64,000 bases of DNA from Alkalicoccus halolimnae (lineage in GTDB: Bacteria > Bacillota > Bacilli > Bacillales > Salisediminibacteriaceae): contig NZ_CP144914.1 of assembly GCF_008014775.2 (NCBI RefSeq), positions 1,922,001 to 1,986,000 of the forward strand, read 5' to 3'. The notes under the pieces are model-generated. The model made no database searches. It had not been told where the DNA came from and was given only the letters and a program-made list of their open reading frames with translations. A program made the position numbers and the translations under genes. Below are positions 47,672 through 55,594 of this stretch, one piece after another. Each line of letters starts with the position of its first letter. The first letter of the stretch is position 1.

Positions 47672-47772
47672 GTGGAAGTCAGCTGCCTTCTTTTCTTTTC
47701 ATCTTCTGCTAGACCATAAGAATATAATCCGAGGCCGACTACCAAAAGTAATTTAATAATTTTACTTAACAC
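47668..47772 (-). CDS. 34-residue membrane micro-ORF coupled to selA
   Basis: GTG at 47772, nine bases after AGGAG, opens a 34-codon frame ending in TGA that overlaps the selA GTG. The product has a hydrophobic N-terminal helix (IIKLLLVVGLGLYSYGLA) and a charged tail (EDEKKRRQL), so it is a small membrane peptide or a translational-coupling leader. A promoter with TATAAT lies 35 bases upstream. I recognise no family. Because its stop is TGA in a Sec-decoding organism, occasional readthrough is conceivable but would give only a short extension in this frame. Confidence 0.5.
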   Translation of the reverse strand: MLSKIIKLLLVVGLGLYSYGLAEDEKKRRQLTST

Positions 47773-47806
47773 ATTGATCCGCTCCTTTTTCGTTTTATAT
47801 GCTGTT

Positions 47807-47836
47807 ATTATAAGTCAGAATAGGAACTCTGTCGAA
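47807..47836 (-). promoter_or_regulatory. Probable promoter of micro-ORF-selA
   Basis: On the minus strand TTCGAC (47836-47831) and a consensus TATAAT (47812-47807) are 18 bases apart, about 35 bases upstream of the micro-ORF start. Confidence 0.55.
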
Positions 47837-47845
47837 TTCACCTTA

Positions 47846-47885
47846 TTAAAACTGCCCCGCATTTATTTAAAACACTACGGGGCAG
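47846..47885 (-). terminator. Terminator after the selW-like gene
   Basis: On the minus strand CTGCCCCG and CGGGGCAG (eight pairs) are followed by TTTTAAT, starting six bases after the selenoprotein stop. It separates this gene from the micro-ORF-selA unit. Confidence 0.75.
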
Positions 47886-47890
47886 AGGTA

Positions 47891-48118
47891 TTAATCTTTT
47901 AATTTTTTAATGATATTTTCGACCTTTGGAAAAGTACCCGCATCCAATTTGGAATAGATTTTTTCACCATTTTTATATACTTCAAATGCTCCTCCCGAAC
48001 TGGGAACAAGATCAAGAGATTCTACTTCATGGCGGAGTTCACTAAAGATTTCTTCTGCGAAACTCGCAGCTTTTGGGGCGTAATTTCACTGCATGCAAAA
48101 TTCAATTTTAATTTTCAC
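47891..48118 (-). CDS. SelW/Rdx-family selenoprotein with in-frame TGA
   Basis: A 75-residue protein is read from GTG 48118 (behind GGAAGGAG) through TGA at 48088-48086 to TAA at 47893-47891. The N-terminus MKIKIEFCMQUNYAPKA carries C8-x-x-U11, the redox motif of the Rdx (SelT/SelW/SelH/SelV) thioredoxin-like family. The rest, FAEEIFSELRHEVESLDLVP, then SGGAFEVYKNGEKIYSKL, then GTFPKVENII, is the normal SelW fold. A perfect six-pair hairpin starts 16 bases after the TGA. The gene is divergent from selD and shares a promoter region. The redox substrate is unknown. A simple annotation would call it broken. Confidence 0.9.
48055..48069 (-). promoter_or_regulatory. Candidate bacterial SECIS in the selW-like gene
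   Basis: On the minus strand CTGCGA pairs with TCGCAG (six perfect pairs) around a GTT loop. The loop begins after 22 bases from the TGA, and its first base is G, within the accepted geometry for SelB-binding hairpins. Confidence 0.7.
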
Positions 48119-48150
48119 TTATCCCACTCCTTCCCTGTTCTCATGCGTTC

Positions 48151-48179
48151 ATTTTAGTTTATCGTTTGGTTCTGGTCAA
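48151..48179 (-). promoter_or_regulatory. Probable promoter of the selW-like gene
   Basis: TTGACC (48179-48174) and TAAAAT (48156-48151) on the minus strand are 17 bases apart, giving a leader of about 26 bases. It overlaps the selD promoter on the other strand. Confidence 0.6.
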
Positions 48180-48194
48180 TTAAGAAGGTATAAT
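48166..48194 (+). promoter_or_regulatory. Probable promoter of selD
   Basis: TTGGTT (48166-48171) and TATAAT (48189-48194) are 17 bases apart. The start codon follows 23 bases later with GAAGGAGG between them. Confidence 0.65.
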
Positions 48195-48217
48195 GACGGG
48201 GAAGGAGGATGATAAAG

Positions 48218-49288
48218 ATGAAAAACCAGTTACTCAGCAGCCCGAAAAAGCTGACTGCCATGACTAAAAAAGCCGGTTGAGGGTGTAAAATCGGCCCGGC
48301 CGACTTGACGCAGGTTCTGCGTCATCTACCAAAAGACAGCGGTAATGAAAATCTGCTCGTAGGCATTGATACTGCTGACGACGCAGGAGTATATAAACTG
48401 ACCGATGAAATTGCCCTTGTCCAGACTGTGGATTATTTTACACCAATCGTGGATGATCCATATATGTTTGGTCAGATAGCCGCGGCTAATGCCCTGAGTG
48501 ATGTTTATGCAATGGGTGGTAAACCTGCCACAGTGCTCAACATCGTAGGCTATCCTATTAAAAAACATCCGCCTGAGGTTTTAGCGGAAATTCTGCGAGG
48601 CGCCTCAGACAAAGTGAAAGAATCCGGAGCGGTGATTGCCGGAGGCCATTCCATCGATGATCCTGAACCGAAATTCGGTCTCAGCTGTACAGGCCTTGTG
48701 CATCCGGAGAAAATCTTCAAAAACATCGGTGCACAGCCAGGTGATGCTCTTGTCCTCACAAAACCTCTCGGCGTCGGCATAATGACAACCGCTATTAAAT
48801 TTAATAAAGCTTCCAGACGGGAAATAGACGCTGTCTCAAAGACGATGGCGCATTTAAATAAGGAGGCTGCGGAAAAACTCGAGGCATACAAACCGCATGC
48901 AGTAACAGATGTGACTGGGTTCGGCCTGATTGGTCACGGGTACGAAATGGCCTCCGGGAGCGATGTCAGCTTCACATTTGATTTCAATGCTGTCCCATTC
49001 TTAAATGGTACTTCCAGACTTGCAAAAGCCGGGACTATCCCTGGAGGAACAAAAGAAAATGTCTCCTGGCTTGAAGGCCTTGTAGAGTATGCCTCGACGA
49101 TGGAAGAGCACGAAAAGCTCAGCATAGCTGATTCGATTACTTCCGGGGGTCTGCTTATCAGCATGCCTTATGAAGATGCCAGAAATTATGTAGAAGATAT
49201 GAAAGAAACGAAGTTCGGAGCTCATATAGTTGGAACGGTTTCCGAAAAAAATGACAAAACCATTTATGTTAACCACACCCCTCTGTAA
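48218..49288 (+). CDS. selD: Selenide, water dikinase, Sec-containing
   Basis: ATP-dependent enzyme of 356 aa that makes selenophosphate, the selenium donor for SelA and MnmH. The frame runs from ATG 48218 (behind GAAGGAGG) through TGA at 48278-48280, which is Sec21 in AGUGCKIGPADL, exactly where other SelD proteins have catalytic Cys or Sec; Lys24 is the conserved ATP-binding lysine. The AIR-synthase-like body has VDYFTPIVDDPYMFGQIAAAN and GHSIDDPEPKFGLSCTG. A program that stops at TGA would start it at 48305 and lose the active site. A perfect eight-pair hairpin follows the TGA. It ends in a terminator. Confidence 0.97.
48306..48324 (+). promoter_or_regulatory. Candidate bacterial SECIS in selD
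   Basis: TGACGCAG pairs with CTGCGTCA (eight perfect pairs) around a GTT loop. The loop starts after 33 bases from the TGA. That is at the long end of known bacterial spacing, so lower-stem pairing between may shorten the effective distance. Confidence 0.7.
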
Positions 49289-49410
49289 ATATAAGAAATG
49301 TCTCAGTTTATAAAGAGCTTCTCTCTTTTCATTAAAAAACAAAGTAAATTGTGCTCATACAGTTATCTATGCAGTGCTGCACTGCTTAAAGTATCTATTT
49401 AGACTACCAA

Positions 49411-49447
49411 AAGCCATCATGACAGAGTTTGTCATGATGGCATTTTA
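49411..49447 (+). terminator. Terminator after selD
   Basis: GCCATCATGAC and GTCATGATGGC (eleven perfect pairs) are followed by ATTTTAATT. It separates selD from the convergent selB gene. Confidence 0.8.
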
Positions 49448-49529
49448 ATTACTAAAAGGTGCAGGCTTTCTTCTTCGCAGCAGGCTTTTTACTTAACTGA
49501 ACCTCGGAAGTCTCAGCAGGCTCCTCTCA

Positions 49530-51398
49530 CTATTTCCATATGCGTTTATTCTCACTTCGTTTCGTCAGCTGCATTCTGTCGAATAATTCAAGAAGCGGCA
49601 CGAGATATTTTCTTGATAAATTCAGTTCTTGCTTAGCTTCCTGAAGTGTAAAGGCTTCACCTGAAGCTGCACGCATCCGGACAGCCGCCTTTTCCACCTC
49701 TGACTTATTGATAAGGTGTTTTTCATCCAGTGCAGTCATTGTAGTCCTAAGCAGAAAACTGCGCAGTTCCATGATTTCTGTTTCTTTTAAACCAGCTTCC
49801 CGGCATGTCTCAAAAAAGTCTGGAACTTCTATTCCCGCTTTTGTAATTCGCTGTTCTACCTGCTCCATTCTCCTTGCCCATGCTTTTGGATAAGCGGGAG
49901 TATAGTCAGGAAGCGACACATAGGATTCGCGTTTCATTATTTTCCGTCTTTCTACATAATGATCGATAAGAAGTCTGGCAGGTTCTTCCCGGTGAGGAAT
50001 TTCTTTTAAAAGTTCCGCGATATCTTTGCCCGGCCGCAGCGGAAATTCTTCGTGATATGCGTAAAGTTTATTTAATAGATCGTCAAGACGCAGCACTACT
50101 TCTTCTTCTTTCACCCACCATCCATTCAGCTCCCTGATTTTTTCACTCTCTGCACCAAATTGTTTCACTTCTTCCCCGGACAAAGATGTTTTTTCAGCCA
50201 GCTCTTTTGTCGTAAGGGAAAGGTCATTTTCAAGAAGAAAAATTATTCTTTCTTCCGGAGTTCCTTCTTTCTTTTTAGCGAGCGCTTGAATCGTTTCCGA
50301 TCCAAAACGATATTTTTCTCCGTAAGGATCGATTACTGTTCCTCCTCCAATTGTTTCGACCGGCGTCGGCCGGCGGAGAATAAATCTGTCGTTTCTTTCC
50401 GCTACCACTTTCTCGTCAAGACGGATCTGACACAAAACTGTGTCTGTTTCTCCAGGGAGAAGTGAATTTCGATCAAAGAAAACAATGGTACCGTAAATTT
50501 CCGACGTGCCGATATGTATTTTAATCGGTGAACGCTGCTTCAGCTCCAACTTGTAAAGATCGACCGGCGTTAACGCAACATCGATTGTCTTTGTTACAGG
50601 ATAGCTCCCTTTAACAAGCACGTCGCCACGGTGAATCTCTGTATGTTCAATCCCTCCAAGATTGAGTGCTGTTCTCTGCCCGGCTCTGCTCGAAGTACGT
50701 TTCTCGTGGTGCACTTGGAGCTGTCTTACTCTCGCCTCTTTCTGCTGCGGAAGAAGTCTCAGTACATCGCCTTCCTCTACTTTTCCATTAAAGACAGTGC
50801 CCCTCACTACCGTCCCCTGTCCCTTAACGGTAAATGACTGGTCAATAGGCATACGGAAGGAACTTCCCGGTTTTCTTTCTTCTGTTTTTTCAAGCATCAT
50901 ATGAATATCTTCTTTGAGGTTTTCTATTCCTCTATTGGAGATGCTGTCTACAAAATAGACCGGACTGTTTTCCAGAAAAGTATCTTTCGCATAGCTTTCG
51001 ATATCTTCTTTCAGCAGCTCTTCCATTTCTTCTTCCAGTCCTTCTGCTTTTGTAAATACAATCATTCCCTGCTTTACTCCGAGCAATTGAAGAATCCGCA
51101 GATGTTCCTTCGTCTGAGGCATAACACCTTCATCCGCAGCAATGATGAGCAGAACAGCATCAATCCCTGCTACTCCAGCAATCATCTGCCGAATGAATTT
51201 TTCGTGTCCTGGAACGTCCACTACAGAAACTTCCATATCCTCCCCCATTACCAGCGGGGCATAGCCGGGCTCAATAGATATTGCCCTTTCCTTTTCTTCT
51301 TTTAAACGGTCAGTATCCATATTTGTTAATGCTTTCGTCAGCGTTGTTTTTCCATGATCAATATGTCCTGCCATACCAATTGTATAGTATCTTTTCAT
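49530..51398 (-). CDS. selB: Selenocysteine-specific elongation factor SelB
   Basis: GTPase of 622 aa that carries Sec-tRNA(Sec) to ribosomes paused at UGA next to a SECIS hairpin. G1 is GHIDHGKTT and G3 is DVPGHEK; the G4 element reads TKAE, a small change from TKAD. EF-Tu-like domains 2 and 3 are followed by domain IV, and the C-terminal 270 residues form the winged-helix repeats that bind the SECIS RNA, ending KYLVPLLELFDRM. The length is normal. It is divergent from tRNA-Sec, with about 110 bases between them. Confidence 0.97.
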   Translation of the reverse strand: MKRYYTIGMAGHIDHGKTTLTKALTNMDTDRLKEEKERAISIEPGYAPLVMGEDMEVSVVDVPGHEKFIRQMIAGVAGIDAVLLIIAADEGVMPQTKEHLRILQLLGVKQGMIVFTKAEGLEEEMEELLKEDIESYAKDTFLENSPVYFVDSISNRGIENLKEDIHMMLEKTEERKPGSSFRMPIDQSFTVKGQGTVVRGTVFNGKVEEGDVLRLLPQQKEARVRQLQVHHEKRTSSRAGQRTALNLGGIEHTEIHRGDVLVKGSYPVTKTIDVALTPVDLYKLELKQRSPIKIHIGTSEIYGTIVFFDRNSLLPGETDTVLCQIRLDEKVVAERNDRFILRRPTPVETIGGGTVIDPYGEKYRFGSETIQALAKKKEGTPEERIIFLLENDLSLTTKELAEKTSLSGEEVKQFGAESEKIRELNGWWVKEEEVVLRLDDLLNKLYAYHEEFPLRPGKDIAELLKEIPHREEPARLLIDHYVERRKIMKRESYVSLPDYTPAYPKAWARRMEQVEQRITKAGIEVPDFFETCREAGLKETEIMELRSFLLRTTMTALDEKHLINKSEVEKAAVRMRAASGEAFTLQEAKQELNLSRKYLVPLLELFDRMQLTKRSENKRIWK

Positions 51399-51468
51399 TA
51401 ACGTTCCCTCCTGTTCCCTAGCGCCATTTTATATGATAACGGGAATTATTTCGAGCTTTACAAATGAA

Positions 51469-51497
51469 TTGCATTCTCTATAGACGTCTATTATAAT
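51469..51497 (+). promoter_or_regulatory. Promoter of tRNA-Sec
   Basis: TTGCAT (51469-51474) and TATAAT (51492-51497) are 17 bases apart, and the tRNA starts 15 bases later. The spacer contains the perfect palindrome TAGACGTCTA (51481-51490), a possible operator. Confidence 0.7.
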
Positions 51498-51511
51498 AGA
51501 AGTCGTGCTAT

Positions 51512-51605
51512 GGGATCGGATGTGTAGCTGGTGCTTACCTGGGCCTTCAAAGCCTTTTGGGAGGCGCGTGTCGTCTCCGGTGGGTTCGATTCCCACACGA
51601 TCCCG
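51512..51605 (+). tRNA. selC: tRNA-Sec (anticodon UCA)
   Basis: Selenocysteine tRNA of 94 nucleotides to the discriminator G, followed by encoded CCA at 51606-51608. The anticodon loop CTTCAAA gives UCA, which reads UGA. The long extra arm (the stretch between the anticodon stem and GTGGG) and the extended acceptor domain are typical of bacterial tRNA-Sec. The acceptor begins GGGATCG and ends CGATCCC. The T arm is GTGGG-TTCGATT-CCCAC. The eighth acceptor pair would be G-A, so that position may be unpaired or my alignment shifted by one. It is the anchor of the Sec locus and is charged with serine, then modified by SelA. Confidence 0.95.
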
Positions 51606-51621
51606 CCAATAACGAATCTTT

Positions 51622-51647
51622 AAGCCGGCAGCTGCCGGCTTTTTTTA
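51622..51647 (+). terminator. Terminator of tRNA-Sec
   Basis: AAGCCGGCAG and CTGCCGGCTT form a perfect palindrome followed by a T-run, 16 bases after the tRNA. Confidence 0.9.
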
Positions 51648-51806
51648 ATTCCGCTTTTAGTGGGAAGGAGCAGAACTCTTAAATTAAGAAAGGGAATATC
51701 TCCCCGTCTTTAAAAGAGCCTTATTTTTCAATAATCAGGACACGAATCCTTTTTTTATTATCTACTCTATCGTAAAATGAAAGGAAGAAGCGAGGGGGCA
51801 AGCAGA

Positions 51807-52241
51807 ATGGAAGATTTATTTATGTGGTTTATTATGATCTGGTCGGTATTGTTTTTTGTGCTTGTAGCGATCGGCGGCTATTTCATGTTTCGAAAATTTC
51901 TTAAAAAGCTGCCCAAACAAGATGGCAGATCCATTTTGGACTGGCAGGAATATTACATTGAGCAGACTCTCCCTTTATGGACGGAAGATAAAAAAGTGTT
52001 TCTAAATGAACTTGTCGAACCGGTTCCGGAACTCTTCCGCGACATTGCTAAACATAAGATTGCAGGTAAAATAAGCCAGTATGCACTTGAAGAAAATGCC
52101 CGGGAGCTTTCAGAAGAACTTATTATTAAAGGTTACATTGCCGCCACACCTAAAAGAGACCACAAATTCCTGCGGAAAAAGCTTTCAGAGAAAAATATTG
52201 ACATTACTCCATATGAACCGTATTTTGAACAGTCCTCCTGA
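51807..52241 (+). CDS. yneK: DUF2621 membrane protein (YneK)
   Basis: Protein of 144 aa with one N-terminal membrane helix (WFIMIWSVLFFVLVAIGGYFMF) and a cytosolic domain of about 110 residues. The blocks DWQEYYIEQTLPLW and RDHKFLRKKL match the DUF2621 family (B. subtilis YneK). Function is unknown. The start ATG 51807 follows GAGGGGG; an upstream in-frame ATG at 51777 has no site. Its linkage to ccdC is the same as in B. subtilis, although here the two are convergent. Confidence 0.85.
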   Translation: MEDLFMWFIMIWSVLFFVLVAIGGYFMFRKFLKKLPKQDGRSILDWQEYYIEQTLPLWTEDKKVFLNELVEPVPELFRDIAKHKIAGKISQYALEENARELSEELIIKGYIAATPKRDHKFLRKKLSEKNIDITPYEPYFEQSS

Positions 52242-52278
52242 TTTCCCGGGTGATGCGTTTTCTCTTTCACCTGTACAT

Positions 52279-52322
52279 GAAAAAAGCTGCGTTCCCGTTT
52301 TAAAAGGGCACGCAGCTTTTTT
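52279..52322. terminator. Bidirectional terminator between yneK and ccdC
   Basis: AAAAAAGCTGCGT and the matching ACGCAGCTTTTTT enclose an inner CCC..GGG stem. It serves both convergent genes and touches the ccdC stop. Confidence 0.85.
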
Positions 52323-52821
52323 ATGCATGAGCTTCTTTAAGTCTCATTTTTGTCTTTAATTGATGCTCGACTTCTTTGAATTTTATAAACATAGCGATTC
52401 TCCACGGAAGAATCATTCCAAAAGCGAGGATAAAAAACATTCCAGCCAGAACTTCATATTCAAAATAAATACCAAAAACCAGCTTAAAAGCAAGGCGGAT
52501 CAACAAAAGCCCGAGCAGAATAAACGGGAAAATTTTCGATCTTTTCATATAAACATTATCGTCTCTTATTTCAAAAGACGATGTTTTTATTAAAATAATT
52601 GAAAATATTAATCCGACTGTAAATGCTTCTGTTACTTCCATCCAGGTTATCTCTTGGACGGGAGGATAAAGAAACATTAAAAATCCTGTCGACATGGCCA
52701 GCGGAGGTATTAATATTTTTCTTGCTGTCGCCGGCTTTTTCATGGAGCGCATTCTTATTAATAAAGCAATGACGGCCATTATTCCTGCCAGCACACCAAA
52801 TAAAACGGCGTACATAAACAT
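52321..52821 (-). CDS. ccdC: CcdC family membrane protein (YneJ)
   Basis: Membrane protein of 166 aa with about five hydrophobic segments, matching CcdC (YneJ) of bacilli, a protein encoded beside the cytochrome c biogenesis gene ccdA in B. subtilis. Conserved blocks are KPATARKILIPPLAMSTGFL and FEIRDDNVYMKRSKIFP. ccdA and the response-regulator-like yneI are not next to it here. A role in thiol redox or cytochrome maturation is only suggested by that linkage. Confidence 0.87.
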   Translation of the reverse strand: MFMYAVLFGVLAGIMAVIALLIRMRSMKKPATARKILIPPLAMSTGFLMFLYPPVQEITWMEVTEAFTVGLIFSIILIKTSSFEIRDDNVYMKRSKIFPFILLGLLLIRLAFKLVFGIYFEYEVLAGMFFILAFGMILPWRIAMFIKFKEVEHQLKTKMRLKEAHA

Positions 52822-52902
52822 CCCCCTCTATCTTCGTCACCCACAGTCAGTATAGCATAGGTAAAGAAAGTCATGTACGCTTTTTTTCTTGTTTTCCGTT
52901 AG

Positions 52903-52940
52903 AAAAAGCTGTTTCCACATAAAGGGGAAAACAGCTTTTT
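52903..52940 (-). terminator. Terminator of the copper operon
   Basis: On the minus strand AAAAAGCTGTTTTCC and GGAAACAGCTTTTT form a long stem with a T-run, ten bases after the copZ stop. Confidence 0.85.
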
Positions 52941-52949
52941 CAGTGTGAA

Positions 52950-53153
52950 TTAATTAATGTCGTATCCCTGATCTTCGATTTCTTCTTTTATCTCTGTAAT
53001 ATTAGTACCTTCTTCCATCTCCACTGTAACATTTCCTGCTTTCAGATCAACTTCCGCCCGGGAAACACCCTTCACGCTGGAAGCTGCACCTTCTACAGCC
53101 TGCTTACAGTGACCACATGTCATACCCGCTACTTGAATTACTTCTTTCTGCAT
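52950..53153 (-). CDS. copZ: Copper chaperone CopZ
   Basis: HMA-domain copper chaperone of 67 aa. The metal site is GMTCGHC near residue 10. It delivers Cu(I) to CopA, encoded immediately upstream. The start ATG 53153 follows AAGGAGG; a longer frame from 53192 would overlap the end of copA and is rejected. It is the last gene of the csoR-copA-copZ operon and is followed by a strong terminator. The sequence has the acidic C-terminal half usual for the family. Confidence 0.95.
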   Translation of the reverse strand: MQKEVIQVAGMTCGHCKQAVEGAASSVKGVSRAEVDLKAGNVTVEMEEGTNITEIKEEIEDQGYDIN

Positions 53154-53172
53154 AAAATATAACCTCCTTAAA

Positions 53173-55578
53173 TTATTTGACGGCCTGAGCAAGTTCAGTC
53201 AGTTTTACACGTTTAAGCCGCAGAGCATTACTGACAACCGAAACCGAACTAAATGCCATTGCTGCACCGGCTACCCATGGAGCGAGAAATCCTAAAGCCG
53301 CAATTGGGATTCCGATAGAGTTGTAAACAAATGCCCAGAATAAATTCTGTTTAATATTCCGCATTGTTTTCTGGCTTAATTGAATCGTCTGCAGAATCGT
53401 ACGCAGATCTCCATTCATTAAAGTGATATCTGCAGCTTCCATTGCTACATCGGTACCGGTGCCGATAGCTGCACCGATATCTGCTACAGCCAGAGCAGGT
53501 GCATCGTTAATACCGTCTCCCACCATCATGACACTTTTATTTTGAGCCTGCAATTCTTTTACGATCGACGCTTTGTCCTCCGGAAGAACTTCACTGTAAA
53601 CGGTAGTAATTCCCACCATTCTGCCTATTGCCGCTGCGGTTCGTTTGTTGTCACCGGTTATCATAGCAACGTGATATCCCAGATCTTTCAGTTCTTTAAC
53701 CGCCAAGGCGGAAGAATCTTTCAGCTGGTCTGCTACTGCTGCAGTTCCAATTAAATTTCCGTTTGCAGCAGCATACATAACCGTTTTTCCATCAGCTTCC
53801 AGATTTTCTGCATCTTTTTCTAGAGGAGAAGTATCAATCCCGTTTTCTTTCATTAACTTTTTCGTACCTATGAGCACTTCTTTCCCTGACAGAACACCTT
53901 TAACGCCGTGACCCGGAACGGCTTCGAATTTATTCACTTCCTGAGTGGTGTTCCCTTTGGAAGCAGCATATTTCACTATCGCCTGTCCCAAAGGATGTTC
54001 AGATCCTGCTTCAACTGCCGCTGTCAAACTGATAAATTCGTTTTCGTCAAAACCCGGCACAGTAATAATATCCGTTACTTCCGGTTCCCCTTTTGTCAAT
54101 GTTCCCGTTTTATCGAGAACAATCGTATCAATCTTGTGGGCTCTTTCTAAATACTGGCCTCCTTTGAATAAAATTCCGTTCTCTGCGCCTTTCCCGGTTC
54201 CAACCATAATCGAAGTAGGCGTAGCGAGACCAAGAGCGCAGGGACAGGCAATTACGAGAACCGCTGTAAAATTAATCAGCGCAACTTCAAAAGAAGCTCC
54301 CGCGATAAAGTACCATCCTAAAAAGGACAGGACCGCGACAGAAAAGGCTGCCGGCACAAAATAATTGGCAATTACATCGACCATCCGCTGAATTGGAGCT
54401 TTAGATCCCTGTGCCTCTTCTACTACACGGATGATTTGTGCCAGTGCAGAGTCTTTACCGACTTTCGTTGCACGAAAAGAGATTGTTCCATGTTTATTGA
54501 TCGTTGCTCCTGTTACACTATCTCCTTCCATTTTATCCACAGGAACACTTTCTCCAGTCAGCATCGATTCATCTACAGAGGTTACTCCGTTCGTAACTGT
54601 TCCATCTACCGGTATTTTTTCACCCGGCCGCACTTTGATTGTATCTCCTTCTTTTACTTCTTCTATAGGAACAAGCTGTTCCGTCCCTTCCCGGATAACG
54701 AGAGCTTTTTTTGCCTGCATCCCCATCAATTTTTTTATTGCTTCCGACGTTTTTCCCTTCGCTCCTGCTTCCAGAAGTTTACCGAGAAGAACAAGGGTGA
54801 TAATAACCGCACTTGTTTCAAAATAAAAGCTCATTTCCCCCGCAGCAATCAAATATACGGAATAAAAGTATGCTGCTGATGTTCCCATCGCCACGAGTAC
54901 GTCCATATTGGCACTTCCGCCACGGAGAGATTTCCATCCTCCTTTATAAAACTGCCAGCCCGCATAAAATTGTACCGGAGTTGCAAGTGCCCACTGCACA
55001 TATCCATTCATCAGCCATGCAGGAAGCAGCATCTGCTGCGGATAGAAGTGATCAATCATCGTAAAAAATAAAGGCACAGAAAAGATTAAAGAGAATATAA
55101 ACAAAAATCGCTGCTTTTTATATGCTTCTTCTTTTTTTTCTTCTCTTGCAGAACTGCTTTCTTTTCGTTTCGGTTCGTATCCAAGTTTTTGTACTTTTTT
55201 AAAAATTGTCTGCTCATCTATATTCCCTGCTTCATACTCAACATAGCCCTCTTCTGTGGTCAGATTTACGGAAGCTTTCTGTACTCCTTCAGTTTTTGAA
55301 AGAACTTTTTCGATTCGCGACGAACACGCAGCGCAGGTCATGCCTTCAATTTGAAAGCCCAGCGTTTCTTTACCGACTTGATAGCCCGTTTTTTCAATTT
55401 TTGTTTTTATATCGTCGAAACTTTTACGCTCATCATCATAAGAGATTTTTGCCGTTTCAGTCGTTAGATTAACTGTGGCTTCTACGCTTTCCTGTTTATT
55501 TAGGACTTTTTCGATTCTCGAGGAGCATGCGGCGCACGTCATACCTTCAATTGGTACCGTTACCTCTTTCTTCGTCAT
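53173..55578 (-). CDS. copA: Cu(I)-exporting P1B-type ATPase CopA
   Basis: Copper efflux ATPase of 801 aa. Two N-terminal HMA domains each carry GMTCAAC (residues about 13 and 81). Membrane helix 6 has the CPC motif in [11 protein letters not shown]. The phosphorylation site is DKTGTLT, the ATP-binding loop has SEHPLGQAI, and the hinge is [10 protein letters not shown]. Size and two-HMA layout match B. subtilis CopA (802 aa). It is preceded by csoR and followed by copZ on the same strand, so copper probably induces it. Confidence 0.97.
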   Translation of the reverse strand: MTKKEVTVPIEGMTCAACSSRIEKVLNKQESVEATVNLTTETAKISYDDERKSFDDIKTKIEKTGYQVGKETLGFQIEGMTCAACSSRIEKVLSKTEGVQKASVNLTTEEGYVEYEAGNIDEQTIFKKVQKLGYEPKRKESSSAREEKKEEAYKKQRFLFIFSLIFSVPLFFTMIDHFYPQQMLLPAWLMNGYVQWALATPVQFYAGWQFYKGGWKSLRGGSANMDVLVAMGTSAAYFYSVYLIAAGEMSFYFETSAVIITLVLLGKLLEAGAKGKTSEAIKKLMGMQAKKALVIREGTEQLVPIEEVKEGDTIKVRPGEKIPVDGTVTNGVTSVDESMLTGESVPVDKMEGDSVTGATINKHGTISFRATKVGKDSALAQIIRVVEEAQGSKAPIQRMVDVIANYFVPAAFSVAVLSFLGWYFIAGASFEVALINFTAVLVIACPCALGLATPTSIMVGTGKGAENGILFKGGQYLERAHKIDTIVLDKTGTLTKGEPEVTDIITVPGFDENEFISLTAAVEAGSEHPLGQAIVKYAASKGNTTQEVNKFEAVPGHGVKGVLSGKEVLIGTKKLMKENGIDTSPLEKDAENLEADGKTVMYAAANGNLIGTAAVADQLKDSSALAVKELKDLGYHVAMITGDNKRTAAAIGRMVGITTVYSEVLPEDKASIVKELQAQNKSVMMVGDGINDAPALAVADIGAAIGTGTDVAMEAADITLMNGDLRTILQTIQLSQKTMRNIKQNLFWAFVYNSIGIPIAALGFLAPWVAGAAMAFSSVSVVSNALRLKRVKLTELAQAVK

Positions 55579-55594
55579 AACCTAATCACCACCT

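Noticed and set aside
48305..49288. SelD read as a 327-residue protein from TTG 48305
   Set aside because: It would lack the catalytic Sec/Cys loop and the ATP-binding Lys. The strong ribosome binding site and promoter lie upstream at 48166-48208, in frame through the TGA.
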